Origin: Halomonas sp. H10-9-1
GTDB lineage: Bacteria; Pseudomonadota; Gammaproteobacteria; Pseudomonadales; Halomonadaceae
Reading direction: 5' to 3'
Assembly (NCBI RefSeq): GCF_040147005.1
Contig: NZ_JAMSHO010000001.1
Location: 1,612,001-1,676,000 of the forward strand
Length of the DNA stretch: 64,000 nt
Below are positions 8,597-16,767 of the stretch, piece after piece (position 1 is the first letter of the stretch; each line of letters starts with the position of its first letter). A model generated the notes under the pieces. That model did not search any database. It was not told the DNA's origin and saw nothing but the letters and a program-made list of their open reading frames with translations. The translations under genes were made by a program, and so were the position numbers.

Positions 8597-8627
8597 GGGC
8601 CGACCTTCACGGGTCGGCCCTTTTTTA
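8597..8627 (+). terminator. intrinsic terminator after the small membrane-protein gene
   Basis: Perfect 9-bp GC stem GGGCCGACC / GGTCGGCCC with a 6-nt loop, followed by six T residues (8621-8626). Lies 52 nt after the stop at 8545. Confidence 0.93.
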
Positions 8628-8654
8628 TTCTTGTGGCAATATTCTTGTGGCAAT
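8627..8654. repeat. 14-bp perfect tandem duplication
   Basis: ATTCTTGTGGCAAT occurs twice head to tail directly after the terminator T-run, with a partial third echo (GTTGTGGCA). Probably a replication-slippage duplication; no function seen. Confidence 0.9.
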
Positions 8655-8799
8655 GAGTTGTGGCACGCCGGTGTCGCAGATCGGCAACGACCGTGGAACA
8701 AATCGACAACGCCTCTCCGGTGGCGGCATCTCACGGTCGCAGTGGCTAGGATGAACAGTGTTCGAAATGACACCGCTCGTCGAGCCGCAGGAGGTTCCC

Positions 8800-9249
8800 A
8801 TGCGACACCATGATCGTGAAATCGACGCCGCCGATACCCACCGTCGGCGTCGGCGCCGGCTCCTCGCCACACTCGGCGTGGGGCTGGCCGGTGCCTATGT
8901 GGCCCCCACGCTGTTCAGCGTCGGCCAGGCCCAGGCCTGGGACGGACGCCGCCGTTCGCGTCCCAGCCACTCGCGACCCAGCTGGTCGCGCCCCAGCCGT
9001 TCCCGGCCCAGCCGCTACGACGGTGCCTACCGGAGGCATGAGCGGGCCCGCCAGGAGCGTCGTTATCGTCACGACGACCGTTATCACCGGGACGACCGCT
9101 ATCACCGGGACGACCGCTATCACCGGGACGACCGCTACGTCTCGCGGCGTGCCTACGAGCACGATCGCCGTCGGCTGCGCGACTATCGTGAAGACCCGGT
9201 GACCATCATCGAGGACATCGTCTTCGGTCGCCCCGATCGCCGCTGGTGA
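8800..9249 (+). CDS. Tat-signal small protein with YHRDDR tandem repeats
   Basis: 149-residue protein starting MRHHDREIDAADTHRRRRRR then LLATLGVGLAGAYVAPTLFS and an AQA-type cleavage site: an arginine-rich n-region and moderate hydrophobic core typical of a twin-arginine export signal. The mature part is extremely rich in Arg, His, Asp, Tyr and Ser: an RPSxSRPS stretch (about residues 52-67), then repeats of the hexapeptide DDRYHR around residues 88-113, encoded by nearly identical 18-bp units. The C-terminus ends IEDIVFGRPDRRW. GCAGGAGG lies 5 nt before the ATG. Its stop overlaps the start of the HprK-PqqD gene by 1 nt (TGATG). No homologue is recognised. Possibilities: metal or polyanion binding in the periplasm, or a substrate of the partner protein. 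Confidence 0.82.
   Translation: MRHHDREIDAADTHRRRRRRLLATLGVGLAGAYVAPTLFSVGQAQAWDGRRRSRPSHSRPSWSRPSRSRPSRYDGAYRRHERARQERRYRHDDRYHRDDRYHRDDRYHRDDRYVSRRAYEHDRRRLRDYREDPVTIIEDIVFGRPDRRW
9061..9138. repeat. 18-bp in-frame repeat inside the Tat-signal gene
   Basis: Units of the type CGCTATCACCGGGACGAC recur with period 18 (about four copies, first one divergent), coding RYHRDD. Copies 2-4 differ by one base, suggesting recent expansion; changes in copy number would keep the reading frame. Confidence 0.9.
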
Positions 9250-10499
9250 TGACCGAGGCCTGGGATATTGCCCTGCCTGGTCTCGGGCGCCTCCTGCGTG
9301 TGCAGGAGGCGCCCGAGGTAGTCGAGGCCCTGGGCCAGGCGCTGCCGGGCTGGCCCCTCGCCATCGCGCGTGCCCGGGGCCTGGCCCCGGCGATACGCCT
9401 GCGGCGCAGCCGCGGAGGCTATCTGCAGCGTTCGCCCCAGCTCCCTCGCGGTCTCGAGTTGCCGACGCCGGCCTCGGCGGTATGCAGCCTGATCGCCGAC
9501 CTGGGCGGCGAGCGGTTCGAGCGCGCTACCGGGCTGCTCGGCCTGCACTGTGCCAGCGTCGAGGTGGGGGGCCGCCTGGTGCTATTTCCCGAGAGCCACC
9601 GCGCCGGCAAGAGCACCCTGGCGGTGGCTTTCGCGGTGGCCGGGTATCGGCTGTTCGGCGATGATGTGCTGGGCCTGACGCGGGAGGGGTGTGGCGTGGC
9701 GCTGGGCATCGCACCACGGCTGCGCCTGCCGCTGCCCGAGACGCTTGCCCCCGAACTGGCCGATTACGCCGAGGTCCATGCCGGCCCGGAGGATGCACGC
9801 TACCGTTTCGTGCTGCCGCCCGGCAATGCCCTGGCACGCCATGGCGAGCAGGGCCCGGTGGGGGCGCTGGTGCTGCTGGAGCGCGATGACCAGCGGCGTG
9901 CACCCGAGGTGGTCCGGCTCCTGCCGGGAGAGGGGCTGCTACAGCTGCTCGCCCAGAACTTCGCCCACCATGCCGCGCCCGAGACGCTGATGGCCCACCT
10001 GCTGCCGCTGATGGAGCGCGTGCCCTGCCTGCTGCTGCGTTATGCCGAGCCGCTGGCGGCGGCCCGCCATCTGGGTGCCGTTCTCGAGGCGGTCGAGGGC
10101 GAAGTTGGTGGGAACGAGGATGGTGGGAACGCGAAGAGCAAGGCGGGGCACGACGGGATCGGGGCGGTGTGCCATGCCGGCGCCCTGGCCAGGCGCGATG
10201 CCGTGCCGGTAAACGGCCCGTTCCCCGCGACGCGGCGTTGGATGGCCGCGCGCGAGGTGCGAGGCTATCCCCTCGGCCACGAGCTGTTCCTGATCCAGCC
10301 CGCCAGCGGGGTCATCCACCGCCTGAACCCCACCGGCGAGGCGGTTTGGCGGCTGCTGTGCCAGGAGCCGCTGACCGGGAGGGAGCTAGGGGAACTGCTG
10401 GGCGAGCACTTCGACGAGCCGCTGGCGTCGGTCACCGAGGATGTCTGTCGCCTGCTGGCGGGGCTTGCCGATGCCGGCCTGTTGACCGCTGCCGAATAG
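9249..10499 (+). CDS. HprK-like P-loop kinase fused to a PqqD domain
   Basis: 416-residue two-domain protein. The N-terminal part resembles HPr kinase/phosphorylase-like serine kinases: P-loop ESHRAGKSTLAVAFA near residues 114-128, then YRLFGDDVLGLTREG, where the acidic pair matches the catalytic loop region. The C-terminal 80 residues (from VRGYPLGHELFLIQPASG, through LNPTGEAVWRLL, to the end) are a PqqD domain, the fold that binds leader peptides in RiPP pathways. HprK-related kinases next to PqqD proteins are known (HPr-rel-A systems, lasso-peptide clusters), but the fusion and its pairing with a Tat repeat protein are unusual to me. A linker rich in Gly/Asn/Lys lies around residues 283-300. 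Start ATG at 9249 overlaps the previous stop, so translation is likely coupled. Confidence 0.83.
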   Translation: MTEAWDIALPGLGRLLRVQEAPEVVEALGQALPGWPLAIARARGLAPAIRLRRSRGGYLQRSPQLPRGLELPTPASAVCSLIADLGGERFERATGLLGLHCASVEVGGRLVLFPESHRAGKSTLAVAFAVAGYRLFGDDVLGLTREGCGVALGIAPRLRLPLPETLAPELADYAEVHAGPEDARYRFVLPPGNALARHGEQGPVGALVLLERDDQRRAPEVVRLLPGEGLLQLLAQNFAHHAAPETLMAHLLPLMERVPCLLLRYAEPLAAARHLGAVLEAVEGEVGGNEDGGNAKSKAGHDGIGAVCHAGALARRDAVPVNGPFPATRRWMAAREVRGYPLGHELFLIQPASGVIHRLNPTGEAVWRLLCQEPLTGRELGELLGEHFDEPLASVTEDVCRLLAGLADAGLLTAAE

Positions 10500-10508
10500 C
10501 CGTGGCGC

Positions 10509-11156
10509 TCAGCGCTGCACCGTCAGGCGCTCCTCGGCGGGGCGCCAGTGGCGTTGCCAGGCGCGCATCACGCGTTCCGGGTACCAGGTCTTGCCCAGGC
10601 TGCCGTTGTAGCGGGCCAGGGCCCGGGTGAAGTCGCCGCGCTCCACTGCCAGGTAGTGGGCGAGTATCGTGCAACCATAGCGCAGGTTTCGCCACGGATC
10701 CTTGAGGTCGTCGGCGGGCAGGCCCAGTTCGCGGATCCAGAATGGCATGATCTGCATCAGTCCCACCGCGCCGGCGGAAGAAACCGCCTCGACCTGGAAG
10801 GCACTCTCCACCTGGATCAGGGCCAGTACCAGCTCGGGAGGCAGCCCCGCCAGCGTCGCCTCGTGATAGACACGACGCAGCAACTCGCTGCGCAGCATTG
10901 GATCCTTCACATGGCGCGACAGCGCCGGCTGCATGGCGGTAAACCACTGGCGTGCGGCCCACACCTCGGCCGGGTCACGGGAGATGGAGAGCGTCTCGTC
11001 GAGGGTGGTGCGCAGCGTATGCGGGGTATCCGGCAGCGGCTGGACCAGCAGCGGCCGACCATCGGCCGCCAGGGATGCCAGGAAATCGCCATCATCGGCC
11101 GCTACACCCGCCGCCAGCAGGCTGCTTGCCAGCATGGCGGCAAGTGAGCGGCGCAT
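10509..11156 (-). CDS. soluble lytic transglycosylase-like protein, exported
   Basis: Predicted periplasmic murein hydrolase. The 215-residue precursor has a signal peptide (MRRSLAAMLASSLLAAGVAA, followed by a DDGD mature start). The SLT domain is clear: LVLALIQVESAFQVEAVSSA with the catalytic Glu in QVESAF, then GAVGLMQIMPFW, LKDPWRNLRYG and LARYNGS. It is small, with no LysM or L domain. The start at 11156 was chosen because a signal peptide begins there; the longer frame has no such signal. It converges with the HprK-PqqD gene 9 bp away and follows proS by 16 bp, perhaps in one transcript. Confidence 0.88.
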   Translation of the reverse strand: MRRSLAAMLASSLLAAGVAADDGDFLASLAADGRPLLVQPLPDTPHTLRTTLDETLSISRDPAEVWAARQWFTAMQPALSRHVKDPMLRSELLRRVYHEATLAGLPPELVLALIQVESAFQVEAVSSAGAVGLMQIMPFWIRELGLPADDLKDPWRNLRYGCTILAHYLAVERGDFTRALARYNGSLGKTWYPERVMRAWQRHWRPAEERLTVQR

Positions 11157-11172
11157 TCTGGCCAAGCTGAAA

Positions 11173-12897
11173 CTAGCCGAGCTGGATCTTGTGGCGCAGG
11201 AAGTCGAGGATCTCCCCGGCCGGCACCATGGTGGCTTCGCTGTCACGGCGTCCCTTGTACTCCAGTTCACCCTTGTCCAGTCCGCGATCCCCGACCACCA
11301 GGCGATGGGGCAGGCCCATCAGCTCATGGTCGGCGAACTTCGCGCCGGGGCGCAGGTCGCGGTCGTCCAGCAGTACCTCGAAACCGGCGGCACTCAGCTC
11401 GGCGTAGAGTTTCTCCGACTCCTCGCGCACACGCTGCGACTTGTGGGCATTCATTGGCACCAGCGCCAGTTGGAATGGCGCGATGGCGTCCGGCCAGATG
11501 ATGCCGGCGGCATCGTGGTTCTGCTCGATGGCCGCCGCCACCACGCGGGTCACCCCGATACCATAGCAGCCCATCCAGGGGTGTAGGGCACGACCTTCGT
11601 CGCCCAGCACGCTGGCGTTCATCGCCTCGGAGTACTTCTTGCCGAGCTGGAAGACATGGCCCACCTCGATGCCGCGCTTGATGGCGAGCATGCCCTGGCC
11701 GTCCGGTGAGGGGTCGCCCTCGACCACCTTGCGTATGTCGGCCACCTTGGGCAGCGCCGCATCGCGCTCCCAGTTGATGCCGAAGTAGTGCTTGCCGTCG
11801 ATATTGGCACCGGCGCCGAAGTCGCTCATCAGGGCCACGCTGCGATCGATGATGACCGGCATCGCGAGGTTGACCGGGCCCAGGGAGCCGGGGCCGGCAC
11901 CCACCACGGCGCGAATCTCCTCCTCGTTGGCCATGGTCAGCGGGGCCGCCACCTCGGGCAGGTTCTCGGCCTTCACCTCGTTGAGCTCGTGGTCGCCACG
12001 CACCAGCAGGGCGATCAGGCCCCCCTCGGCGGCGTGGACCATCAGGGTCTTGATGGTCTTCTCGATGGGCAGGCCGTGCTGCTCCACCAGGGTGGCGATG
12101 GTCTTGGCGTCAGGCGTATCCACCAGGCGCAGTGCCTCGCCGGGCGCCGGGCGCCGAGCGTCACTGCCCAGCGGCGCCGGCAGCGCCTCGGCCTTCTCCA
12201 TATTGGCCGCGTAGTCGGACCCGGTGGAGAACACGATGTCGTCCTCGCCGGAGTCGGCCAGCACGTGGAACTCGTGGGAGCCGGTGCCGCCGATGGCGCC
12301 GTTGTCGGCGATCACCGGGCGGAAGTCCAGCCCCAGGCGGGTGAAGATCCGCACGTAGGCGTCATACATCGCCTGGTAGGTCTCCTTGAGGGAGTCCTCG
12401 TCGACGTGGAAGGAGTAGGCGTCCTTCATGATGAACTCGCGGGAACGCATCACGCCGAAGCGCGGGCGGATCTCGTCGCGGAACTTGGTCTGGATCTGGT
12501 AGAAGTTGGCCGGCAGTTGCTTGTAGCTGGAGATCTCCTTGCGGACCAGGTCGGTGATCACTTCCTCGTGGGTGGGGCCCACGCAGTAGTCGCGATCGTG
12601 GCGGTCCTTGAGGCGCAGCAGCTCGGGGCCGTACTGCTCCCAGCGGCCGGACTCCTGCCACAGTTCGGCGGGCTGGACCGCCGGCATCAGCACCTCCTGG
12701 GCGCCGGCCCGATCCATCTCCTCGCGCACGATGCGTTCGACCTTGCGCAGGGTCTTGAGCCCCAATGGCAGCCAGGTGTAGAGGCCGGAGGTGAGGCGGC
12801 GGATCATGCCTGAACGCAGCATCAGCTGGTGGCTGATGACTTCTGCATCGGCGGGGGTTTCCTTGAGGGTGGCGATCAGCATCTGGGTAGCGCGCAT
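11173..12897 (-). CDS. proS: prolyl-tRNA synthetase (bacterial type, with editing domain)
   Basis: Class II aminoacyl-tRNA synthetase charging tRNA-Pro. The 574-residue length matches the E. coli-type enzyme. Landmarks: [20 protein letters not shown] at the start, motif 1 region ([19 protein letters not shown]), motif 2 ([20 protein letters not shown]), the inserted YbaK-like editing domain in the middle (residues about 225-405, containing [13 protein letters not shown]), motif 3 ([20 protein letters not shown]) and the anticodon-binding end. The start at 12897 is the family start; a 100-residue longer frame runs into intergenic sequence and is rejected. Confidence 0.96.
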   Translation of the reverse strand: MRATQMLIATLKETPADAEVISHQLMLRSGMIRRLTSGLYTWLPLGLKTLRKVERIVREEMDRAGAQEVLMPAVQPAELWQESGRWEQYGPELLRLKDRHDRDYCVGPTHEEVITDLVRKEISSYKQLPANFYQIQTKFRDEIRPRFGVMRSREFIMKDAYSFHVDEDSLKETYQAMYDAYVRIFTRLGLDFRPVIADNGAIGGTGSHEFHVLADSGEDDIVFSTGSDYAANMEKAEALPAPLGSDARRPAPGEALRLVDTPDAKTIATLVEQHGLPIEKTIKTLMVHAAEGGLIALLVRGDHELNEVKAENLPEVAAPLTMANEEEIRAVVGAGPGSLGPVNLAMPVIIDRSVALMSDFGAGANIDGKHYFGINWERDAALPKVADIRKVVEGDPSPDGQGMLAIKRGIEVGHVFQLGKKYSEAMNASVLGDEGRALHPWMGCYGIGVTRVVAAAIEQNHDAAGIIWPDAIAPFQLALVPMNAHKSQRVREESEKLYAELSAAGFEVLLDDRDLRPGAKFADHELMGLPHRLVVGDRGLDKGELEYKGRRDSEATMVPAGEILDFLRHKIQLG

Positions 12898-13022
12898 GGG
12901 TCCGGGGTGTCCTCGGTCGTCAAAGGGGATGGCCGCAGGGGCGGCGATGATGCGGGCATTGTACGGTGAACCCACGGGGGCGGCAAAAGCCACGCGCCCC
13001 CGCCGCTCCCGGGCGCCGATGG

Positions 13023-14213
13023 CTAGCGGGCCAGCTCGCGCATGGCGCTCTCCAGTCCCGCCAGGGTCATGGGGTACATGCGATCGTCGATCAACTGGCG
13101 GATCAGCTGGGTGGAGTAGGTGGTGTCCCAGGCCCGCCGCGGCATGGGATTGAGCCAGGCCAGGCGCGGGAATTTTGCCGTCAGGCGCTGGAGCCATACG
13201 GCCCCGGCCTCGTCGTTGAAGTGCTCCACGCTGCCGCCGGGGTGGGTGATCTCGTAGGGCGACATGGCGGCGTCGCCGACGATCACCACCTGGTAGTCAT
13301 CGCCGTAGGTGTGCAGCACCTCCAGGGTCGGGATGCGCTCGGCGTGGCGGCGCACCTGGTCGTGGGCGTTGCTACGCCACACCCCCTCGTAGACACAGTT
13401 GTGGAAGTAGTAGGCCTCCAGGTGCTTGAACTCCGAACGCGCCGCGGAGAAGAGCTCCTCGCAGGTGCGGATATGGTCGTCCATGGAGCCCCCCACGTCG
13501 AGCAGCAGCAGCACCTTCACCGCGTTGTGGCGCTCGGGGCGCAACTGCACGTTGAGCAGGCCGGCATCCCGGGCCGTCTCACGGATGGTGGCCTCCACGT
13601 CGAACTCCTCCGCCGCCCCCTGGCGGGCGAACTTGCGCAGCCGGCGCAGCGCCATCTTGATGTTGCGGGTGCCAAGCTCGAGGGTGTCGTCGTAGTCGCG
13701 GAAGCGGCGCTCGTCCCACACCTTCACCGCGCGGCGGTGGCGAGAGCCCTCCTGGCCGATGCGGATCCCCTCGGGGTTGTAGCCGTAGGCACCGAAGGGG
13801 CTGGTGCCGCCGGTGCCGATCCACTTGTTGCCGCCGGCGTGGCGCTCCTTCTGCTCCTCGAGGCGCTGCTTGAAGGTCTCGATCAGCGCCTCGAGGCCGC
13901 CCAGGGACTCGATCTGCGCCTTCTCTTCCTCGGAGAGCTGCTTCTCGAACTCGCGTCGCAGCCAGTCGTCGGGGATCAGCGCCTCGATGGCGGCGTCGAG
14001 GTTCGAAAGCCCCTCGAACCAGGCCGCGAAGGCGCGATCGAAGCGGTCGAAGTGGCGCTCGTCCTTGACCATTACGGTGCGGGCAAGCCGGTAGAACGCC
14101 TCCATGTCGGCGAACACCACGCCGCGCTCCACCACCGCATGAAGGTCGAGCAGCTCACGCAGCGACACCGGCACCCCGGCGCGCTTGAGGGTCTCGAACA
14201 GGCCGATAAACAT
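13023..14213 (-). CDS. VWA domain protein (CoxE/YehP-like), partner of the MoxR ATPase
   Basis: 396-residue cytosolic protein with an N-terminal helical part and a C-terminal von Willebrand A-like domain. The MIDAS motif reads DVGGSMDD, with Gly at the usual first Ser position of DxSxS; further metal-site residues fit [10 protein letters not shown] and [10 protein letters not shown]. The middle ([37 protein letters not shown]) is typical of the family often annotated as DUF444/CoxE-like VWA proteins. It lies 3 nt after the MoxR gene, the classic MoxR-VWA pair thought to act as a chaperone for metalloenzyme or complex maturation. The target is unknown here. Confidence 0.88.
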   Translation of the reverse strand: MFIGLFETLKRAGVPVSLRELLDLHAVVERGVVFADMEAFYRLARTVMVKDERHFDRFDRAFAAWFEGLSNLDAAIEALIPDDWLRREFEKQLSEEEKAQIESLGGLEALIETFKQRLEEQKERHAGGNKWIGTGGTSPFGAYGYNPEGIRIGQEGSRHRRAVKVWDERRFRDYDDTLELGTRNIKMALRRLRKFARQGAAEEFDVEATIRETARDAGLLNVQLRPERHNAVKVLLLLDVGGSMDDHIRTCEELFSAARSEFKHLEAYYFHNCVYEGVWRSNAHDQVRRHAERIPTLEVLHTYGDDYQVVIVGDAAMSPYEITHPGGSVEHFNDEAGAVWLQRLTAKFPRLAWLNPMPRRAWDTTYSTQLIRQLIDDRMYPMTLAGLESAMRELAR

Positions 14214-14216
14214 CCG

Positions 14217-15071
14217 TCAGCGCCTCTGGTTGCCCTGGCGACGCAGCATGAAGGCCAGCCGCTCCAGCAGTTGCGTATCCTGCTCGTTCTTGACGAGTGC
14301 CCCGGCCAGCGGCGGAATCGCCTTGACCGGGTCGCGCTGGTAGAGCGCCTCCCGGGCCAGCTCGTCGCTCATCAGCAGTTTGAGCCAGTCGACCAGCTCC
14401 GAGGTGGAGGGCTTCTTCTTGAGCCCCGGCGCCTGGCGCAGCTCGAAGAACACCTCCAGGGCTTCGCCGACCAGCCTGGGGGCGATGTCGGGGAAGTGCA
14501 CGTCGACGATCGCCTGCATGGTCTGCCGGTCGGGGAACTCGATGTAGTAAAAGAAGCAGCGACGCAGGAAGGCGTCGGGCAGCTCCTTCTCGTTGTTGGA
14601 GGTGATGACGATGATCGGGCGGTGGCGGGCGCGGATGGTTTCGCCGGTTTCAAAGACATGGAACTCCATGCGATCCAGCTCCTGGAGCAGGTCGTTGGGG
14701 AACTCGATGTCCGCCTTGTCGATCTCGTCGATCAGCAGCACCACCCGCTGGTCGGCGGTGAAGGCGTCCCACAGCTTGCCGGGCTTGATGTAGTTGGCGA
14801 CGTTCTCCACGCCCTCGACCCCCAGTTGGGAGTCGCGCAGCCGGCTCACCGCATCGTACTCGTAGAGCCCCTGTGCCGCCTTGGTGGAGGACTTGATATG
14901 CCAGGTGTGCAGCTCGGTGCCCAGCGAGGCCGCCAGCTCCTCGGCGAGCAGGGTCTTGCCGGTGCCCGGCTCCCCCTTGATCAGCAGCGGGCGCTCCAGG
15001 GTCACGGCGGCATTGACCGCCTGCTTGAGGGCCTCGGTGGCCACGTAGGTGGAAGTGGAATCAAACGCCAT
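14217..15071 (-). CDS. MoxR-family AAA+ ATPase
   Basis: 284-residue AAA+ protein: Walker A GEPGTGKTLLAEELA near residues 33-47, Walker B VVLLIDEIDKADIEFPNDLL, sensor 1 VITSNNEKELPDAFLRR and arginine finger RRCFFYYIEFP. This is the MoxR/RavA clade. It is the upstream gene of a two-gene unit with the VWA protein at 13023-14213. Such pairs act as ATP-driven chaperones for cofactor insertion or assembly. The start (MAFDSTSTYVATEALKQAVN) is the only sensible one. Confidence 0.92.
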   Translation of the reverse strand: MAFDSTSTYVATEALKQAVNAAVTLERPLLIKGEPGTGKTLLAEELAASLGTELHTWHIKSSTKAAQGLYEYDAVSRLRDSQLGVEGVENVANYIKPGKLWDAFTADQRVVLLIDEIDKADIEFPNDLLQELDRMEFHVFETGETIRARHRPIIVITSNNEKELPDAFLRRCFFYYIEFPDRQTMQAIVDVHFPDIAPRLVGEALEVFFELRQAPGLKKKPSTSELVDWLKLLMSDELAREALYQRDPVKAIPPLAGALVKNEQDTQLLERLAFMLRRQGNQRR

Positions 15072-15184
15072 GGATCGTGTCTCGGCTTGTTATCAGACGG
15101 GTAAGGGGATCGAACGAGTGTACGGAAGGGGCGACGCGGCGACAAATGCCCCCGTGCGCCGCCGCGGGGCGGCGGGGGAGGGTG

Positions 15185-16075
15185 CTACTCCTCTGGTGTG
15201 GCGGGGCGATAGGCCTCGACCAGGGTCGCCGGGTCGTGTTCGGCATGGCCGCGGGTGGCGTGGGCGCGCAGCAGCTGGGCGGCCAGGCCGCTCATGGGTG
15301 TGGCGCTGGCGCTGCGGCGGCTCTGGGCCACCGCCATGTCCAGGTCCTTGAGCAGGGTACGCAGGTGCCAGGGCGGATCGGCGAAGTCGCTGGCCGCCAT
15401 GCGCGGGGTGAGGATCCGGAAGGGCGTGGAGTCCGCGAATCCGCCGGCAAGCGCCTCGGTCAACCGGCCAGCCTCCACGCCGCTGGCCTCGGCCAGGGCC
15501 ACCATCTCGGCGAGCACCGCGGCCTGGCAGCCTACGACCATCTGGTTGCACACCTTGGTGACCTGGCCGGCGCCCACCGGGCCCATATGGGTGACACGCG
15601 AGGCCAGCGGAGCGAGCTGCGGGCGCAGGGCGTCGATCCGCGACGCCTCGCCGCCGGCCATCATCACCAGGCTGCCCGCCTCGGCGCCGGCCACGCCCCC
15701 GGAGACCGGGCAGTCGACCCACCCCATGCCACAGCGCGCCTCGAGCCGGGCGGCAAAGTCACGCGTCGCCTCGGGGTCGCTGCTCGAGAAGTCGATCAGG
15801 GTCTGGCCGTGGCGGCCGTGCTCCGCCACGCCGCCCTCGCCGAACACCACGGCTTCCACCACCTCGGTATTGGCAAGGCACAGCATCACCACGTCCACAC
15901 CCTGCACCAGCTCGCCGATGGAGCCGGCGACTCTTGCCCCGGCCCTGCCCAGCGCCTCGCTCTTGGTCGTGGTGCGATTCCAGACGGTCACGTCGAAGCC
16001 GGCGTCGAGCAGGCGGCGGGTCATGGGGTCGCCCATCAGGCCGAGGCCGATGAAGCCGAGCGTGGGGTGGGGCAT
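15185..16075 (-). CDS. NAD(P)-dependent beta-hydroxyacid dehydrogenase (HIBADH/GarR family)
   Basis: 296-residue oxidoreductase of the 3-hydroxyisobutyrate/tartronate-semialdehyde reductase family. The Rossmann loop is LGFIGLGLMGDPMTRRLL at the start, followed by VTVWNRTTTKSEAL; the substrate motif DCPVSGGVAGAEAGSLVMM and the catalytic-Lys segment GAGQVTKVCNQMVVG are present. GAGGTGAA lies 4-5 nt before the ATG at 16075, favouring it over an ATG 7 codons upstream. The same family is represented by mmsB at 44 kb; this copy lacks valine-pathway neighbours, so its substrate is open (tartronate semialdehyde is one option). Confidence 0.87.
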   Translation of the reverse strand: MPHPTLGFIGLGLMGDPMTRRLLDAGFDVTVWNRTTTKSEALGRAGARVAGSIGELVQGVDVVMLCLANTEVVEAVVFGEGGVAEHGRHGQTLIDFSSSDPEATRDFAARLEARCGMGWVDCPVSGGVAGAEAGSLVMMAGGEASRIDALRPQLAPLASRVTHMGPVGAGQVTKVCNQMVVGCQAAVLAEMVALAEASGVEAGRLTEALAGGFADSTPFRILTPRMAASDFADPPWHLRTLLKDLDMAVAQSRRSASATPMSGLAAQLLRAHATRGHAEHDPATLVEAYRPATPEE

Positions 16076-16092
16076 GGGGTTCACCTCGAGAA

Positions 16093-16389
16093 TCATTTCA
16101 ATAGATAGGCCCTGAGCAGCCGCTCTTCGCGCATGACGTGCAGAATCAAGACCCGCTCACCATCAAGGCGATAGAAGATGCGACACGGCGTCACGACCAC
16201 TTCCCGGTAGACGGAGTCGAAGAGTTCCGGTGGTACACGGCCTGACTGGGGGAAGCGTTCCAGGCGGTCGGTGGCGGCAAAGATGGCATGAACCAACCGT
16301 CGAGCGGCCGCGGGGTTGTCCAGAGCGATGTAGTCGGCGACGTCCTCCATGTCGAGGAGGGCTGGCTCGGTCCAAACTACGTCAGCCAT
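16093..16389 (-). CDS. RelE/ParE-superfamily toxin
   Basis: 98-residue basic protein with the family layout MADVVWTEPALLDMEDVADY, NPAAARRLVHAIFAATDRLE, FPQSGRVPPE, REVVVTPCRIFYRLDGERV and a C-terminal LHVMREERLLRAYL. Pattern of central helices plus R/Y/R residues at the end is ParE/RelE-like. It overlaps the antitoxin gene by 13 nt. ParE-type (gyrase) versus RelE-type (mRNA) activity cannot be told from sequence alone, though the R-x-FP-x-x-G segment is more common in ParE. Confidence 0.85.
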   Translation of the reverse strand: MADVVWTEPALLDMEDVADYIALDNPAAARRLVHAIFAATDRLERFPQSGRVPPELFDSVYREVVVTPCRIFYRLDGERVLILHVMREERLLRAYLLK

Positions 16390-16634
16390 CTGCTCAGCCT
16401 TTCCTTCGCCTCCGACTGGGTGAGCGTCCGTTTCTCAATGGCCGCTCGCTCACCTCGGGAGAGTCCCTCCAGCAGTGCCATTCGACGCTGCATCAGCTCG
16501 TAGTCATCCACGTCGACGAGATAGGCGGACGGCCTGCCGTGCTCGGTGATCATCACCGGCTCCTTGGAGTGGTGCAGTTCGGCCAGGATGCGAGTGGCCT
16601 GGCGTTTCAGGCTGGTAACCAGTTCAACTTTCAC
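16377..16634 (-). CDS. Phd/YefM-family antitoxin
   Basis: 85-residue protein with the Phd/YefM N-terminal DNA-binding fold (MKVELVTSLKRQATRILAEL, then EPVMITEHGRPSAYLVDVDD) and a C-terminal helix rich in charged residues that would wrap the toxin (SRGERAAIEKRTLTQSEAKE). It is upstream of the toxin with 13 nt overlap, the normal order. Its promoter is at 16668-16696; such antitoxins usually repress their own operon. Confidence 0.88.
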   Translation of the reverse strand: MKVELVTSLKRQATRILAELHHSKEPVMITEHGRPSAYLVDVDDYELMQRRMALLEGLSRGERAAIEKRTLTQSEAKERLSRWLT

Positions 16635-16667
16635 CGGCGTTATCCTCGAAATCTACTGTCGAGTGAT

Positions 16668-16696
16668 ACTATAGTGCTACTTCTGGGGTTTGGCAA
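16668..16696 (-). promoter_or_regulatory. sigma70 promoter of the toxin-antitoxin operon
   Basis: On the minus strand TTGCCA (16696-16691) and TATAGT (16673-16668) are spaced by 17 bp, a near-consensus promoter ending about 34 nt before the antitoxin ATG. The -10 sits in a perfect 8-bp palindrome ACTATAGT (16668-16675), a plausible core of an antitoxin operator. Confidence 0.7.
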
Positions 16697-16720
16697 AGCG
16701 GTCTGCAGGGTTGAACAACG

Positions 16721-16748
16721 CAGAAGGCCGCCCGAAGGCGGCCTTCTG
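16721..16748 (-). terminator. hairpin terminator downstream of nhaD
   Basis: 12-bp perfect stem (CAGAAGGCCGCC / GGCGGCCTTCTG). On the minus strand the loop is TTCG closed by C-G, an extra-stable tetraloop. It lies 20 nt after the nhaD stop. The following T-run is weak (CGTTGTTC), so efficiency is uncertain. Confidence 0.75.
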
Positions 16749-16767
16749 TCTGTTAGCAACTTCGGCA

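Noticed and set aside
12966..15104. 712-codon plus-strand frame across the VWA/MoxR genes
   Set aside because: Both minus-strand genes have complete motifs; the plus frame has none.
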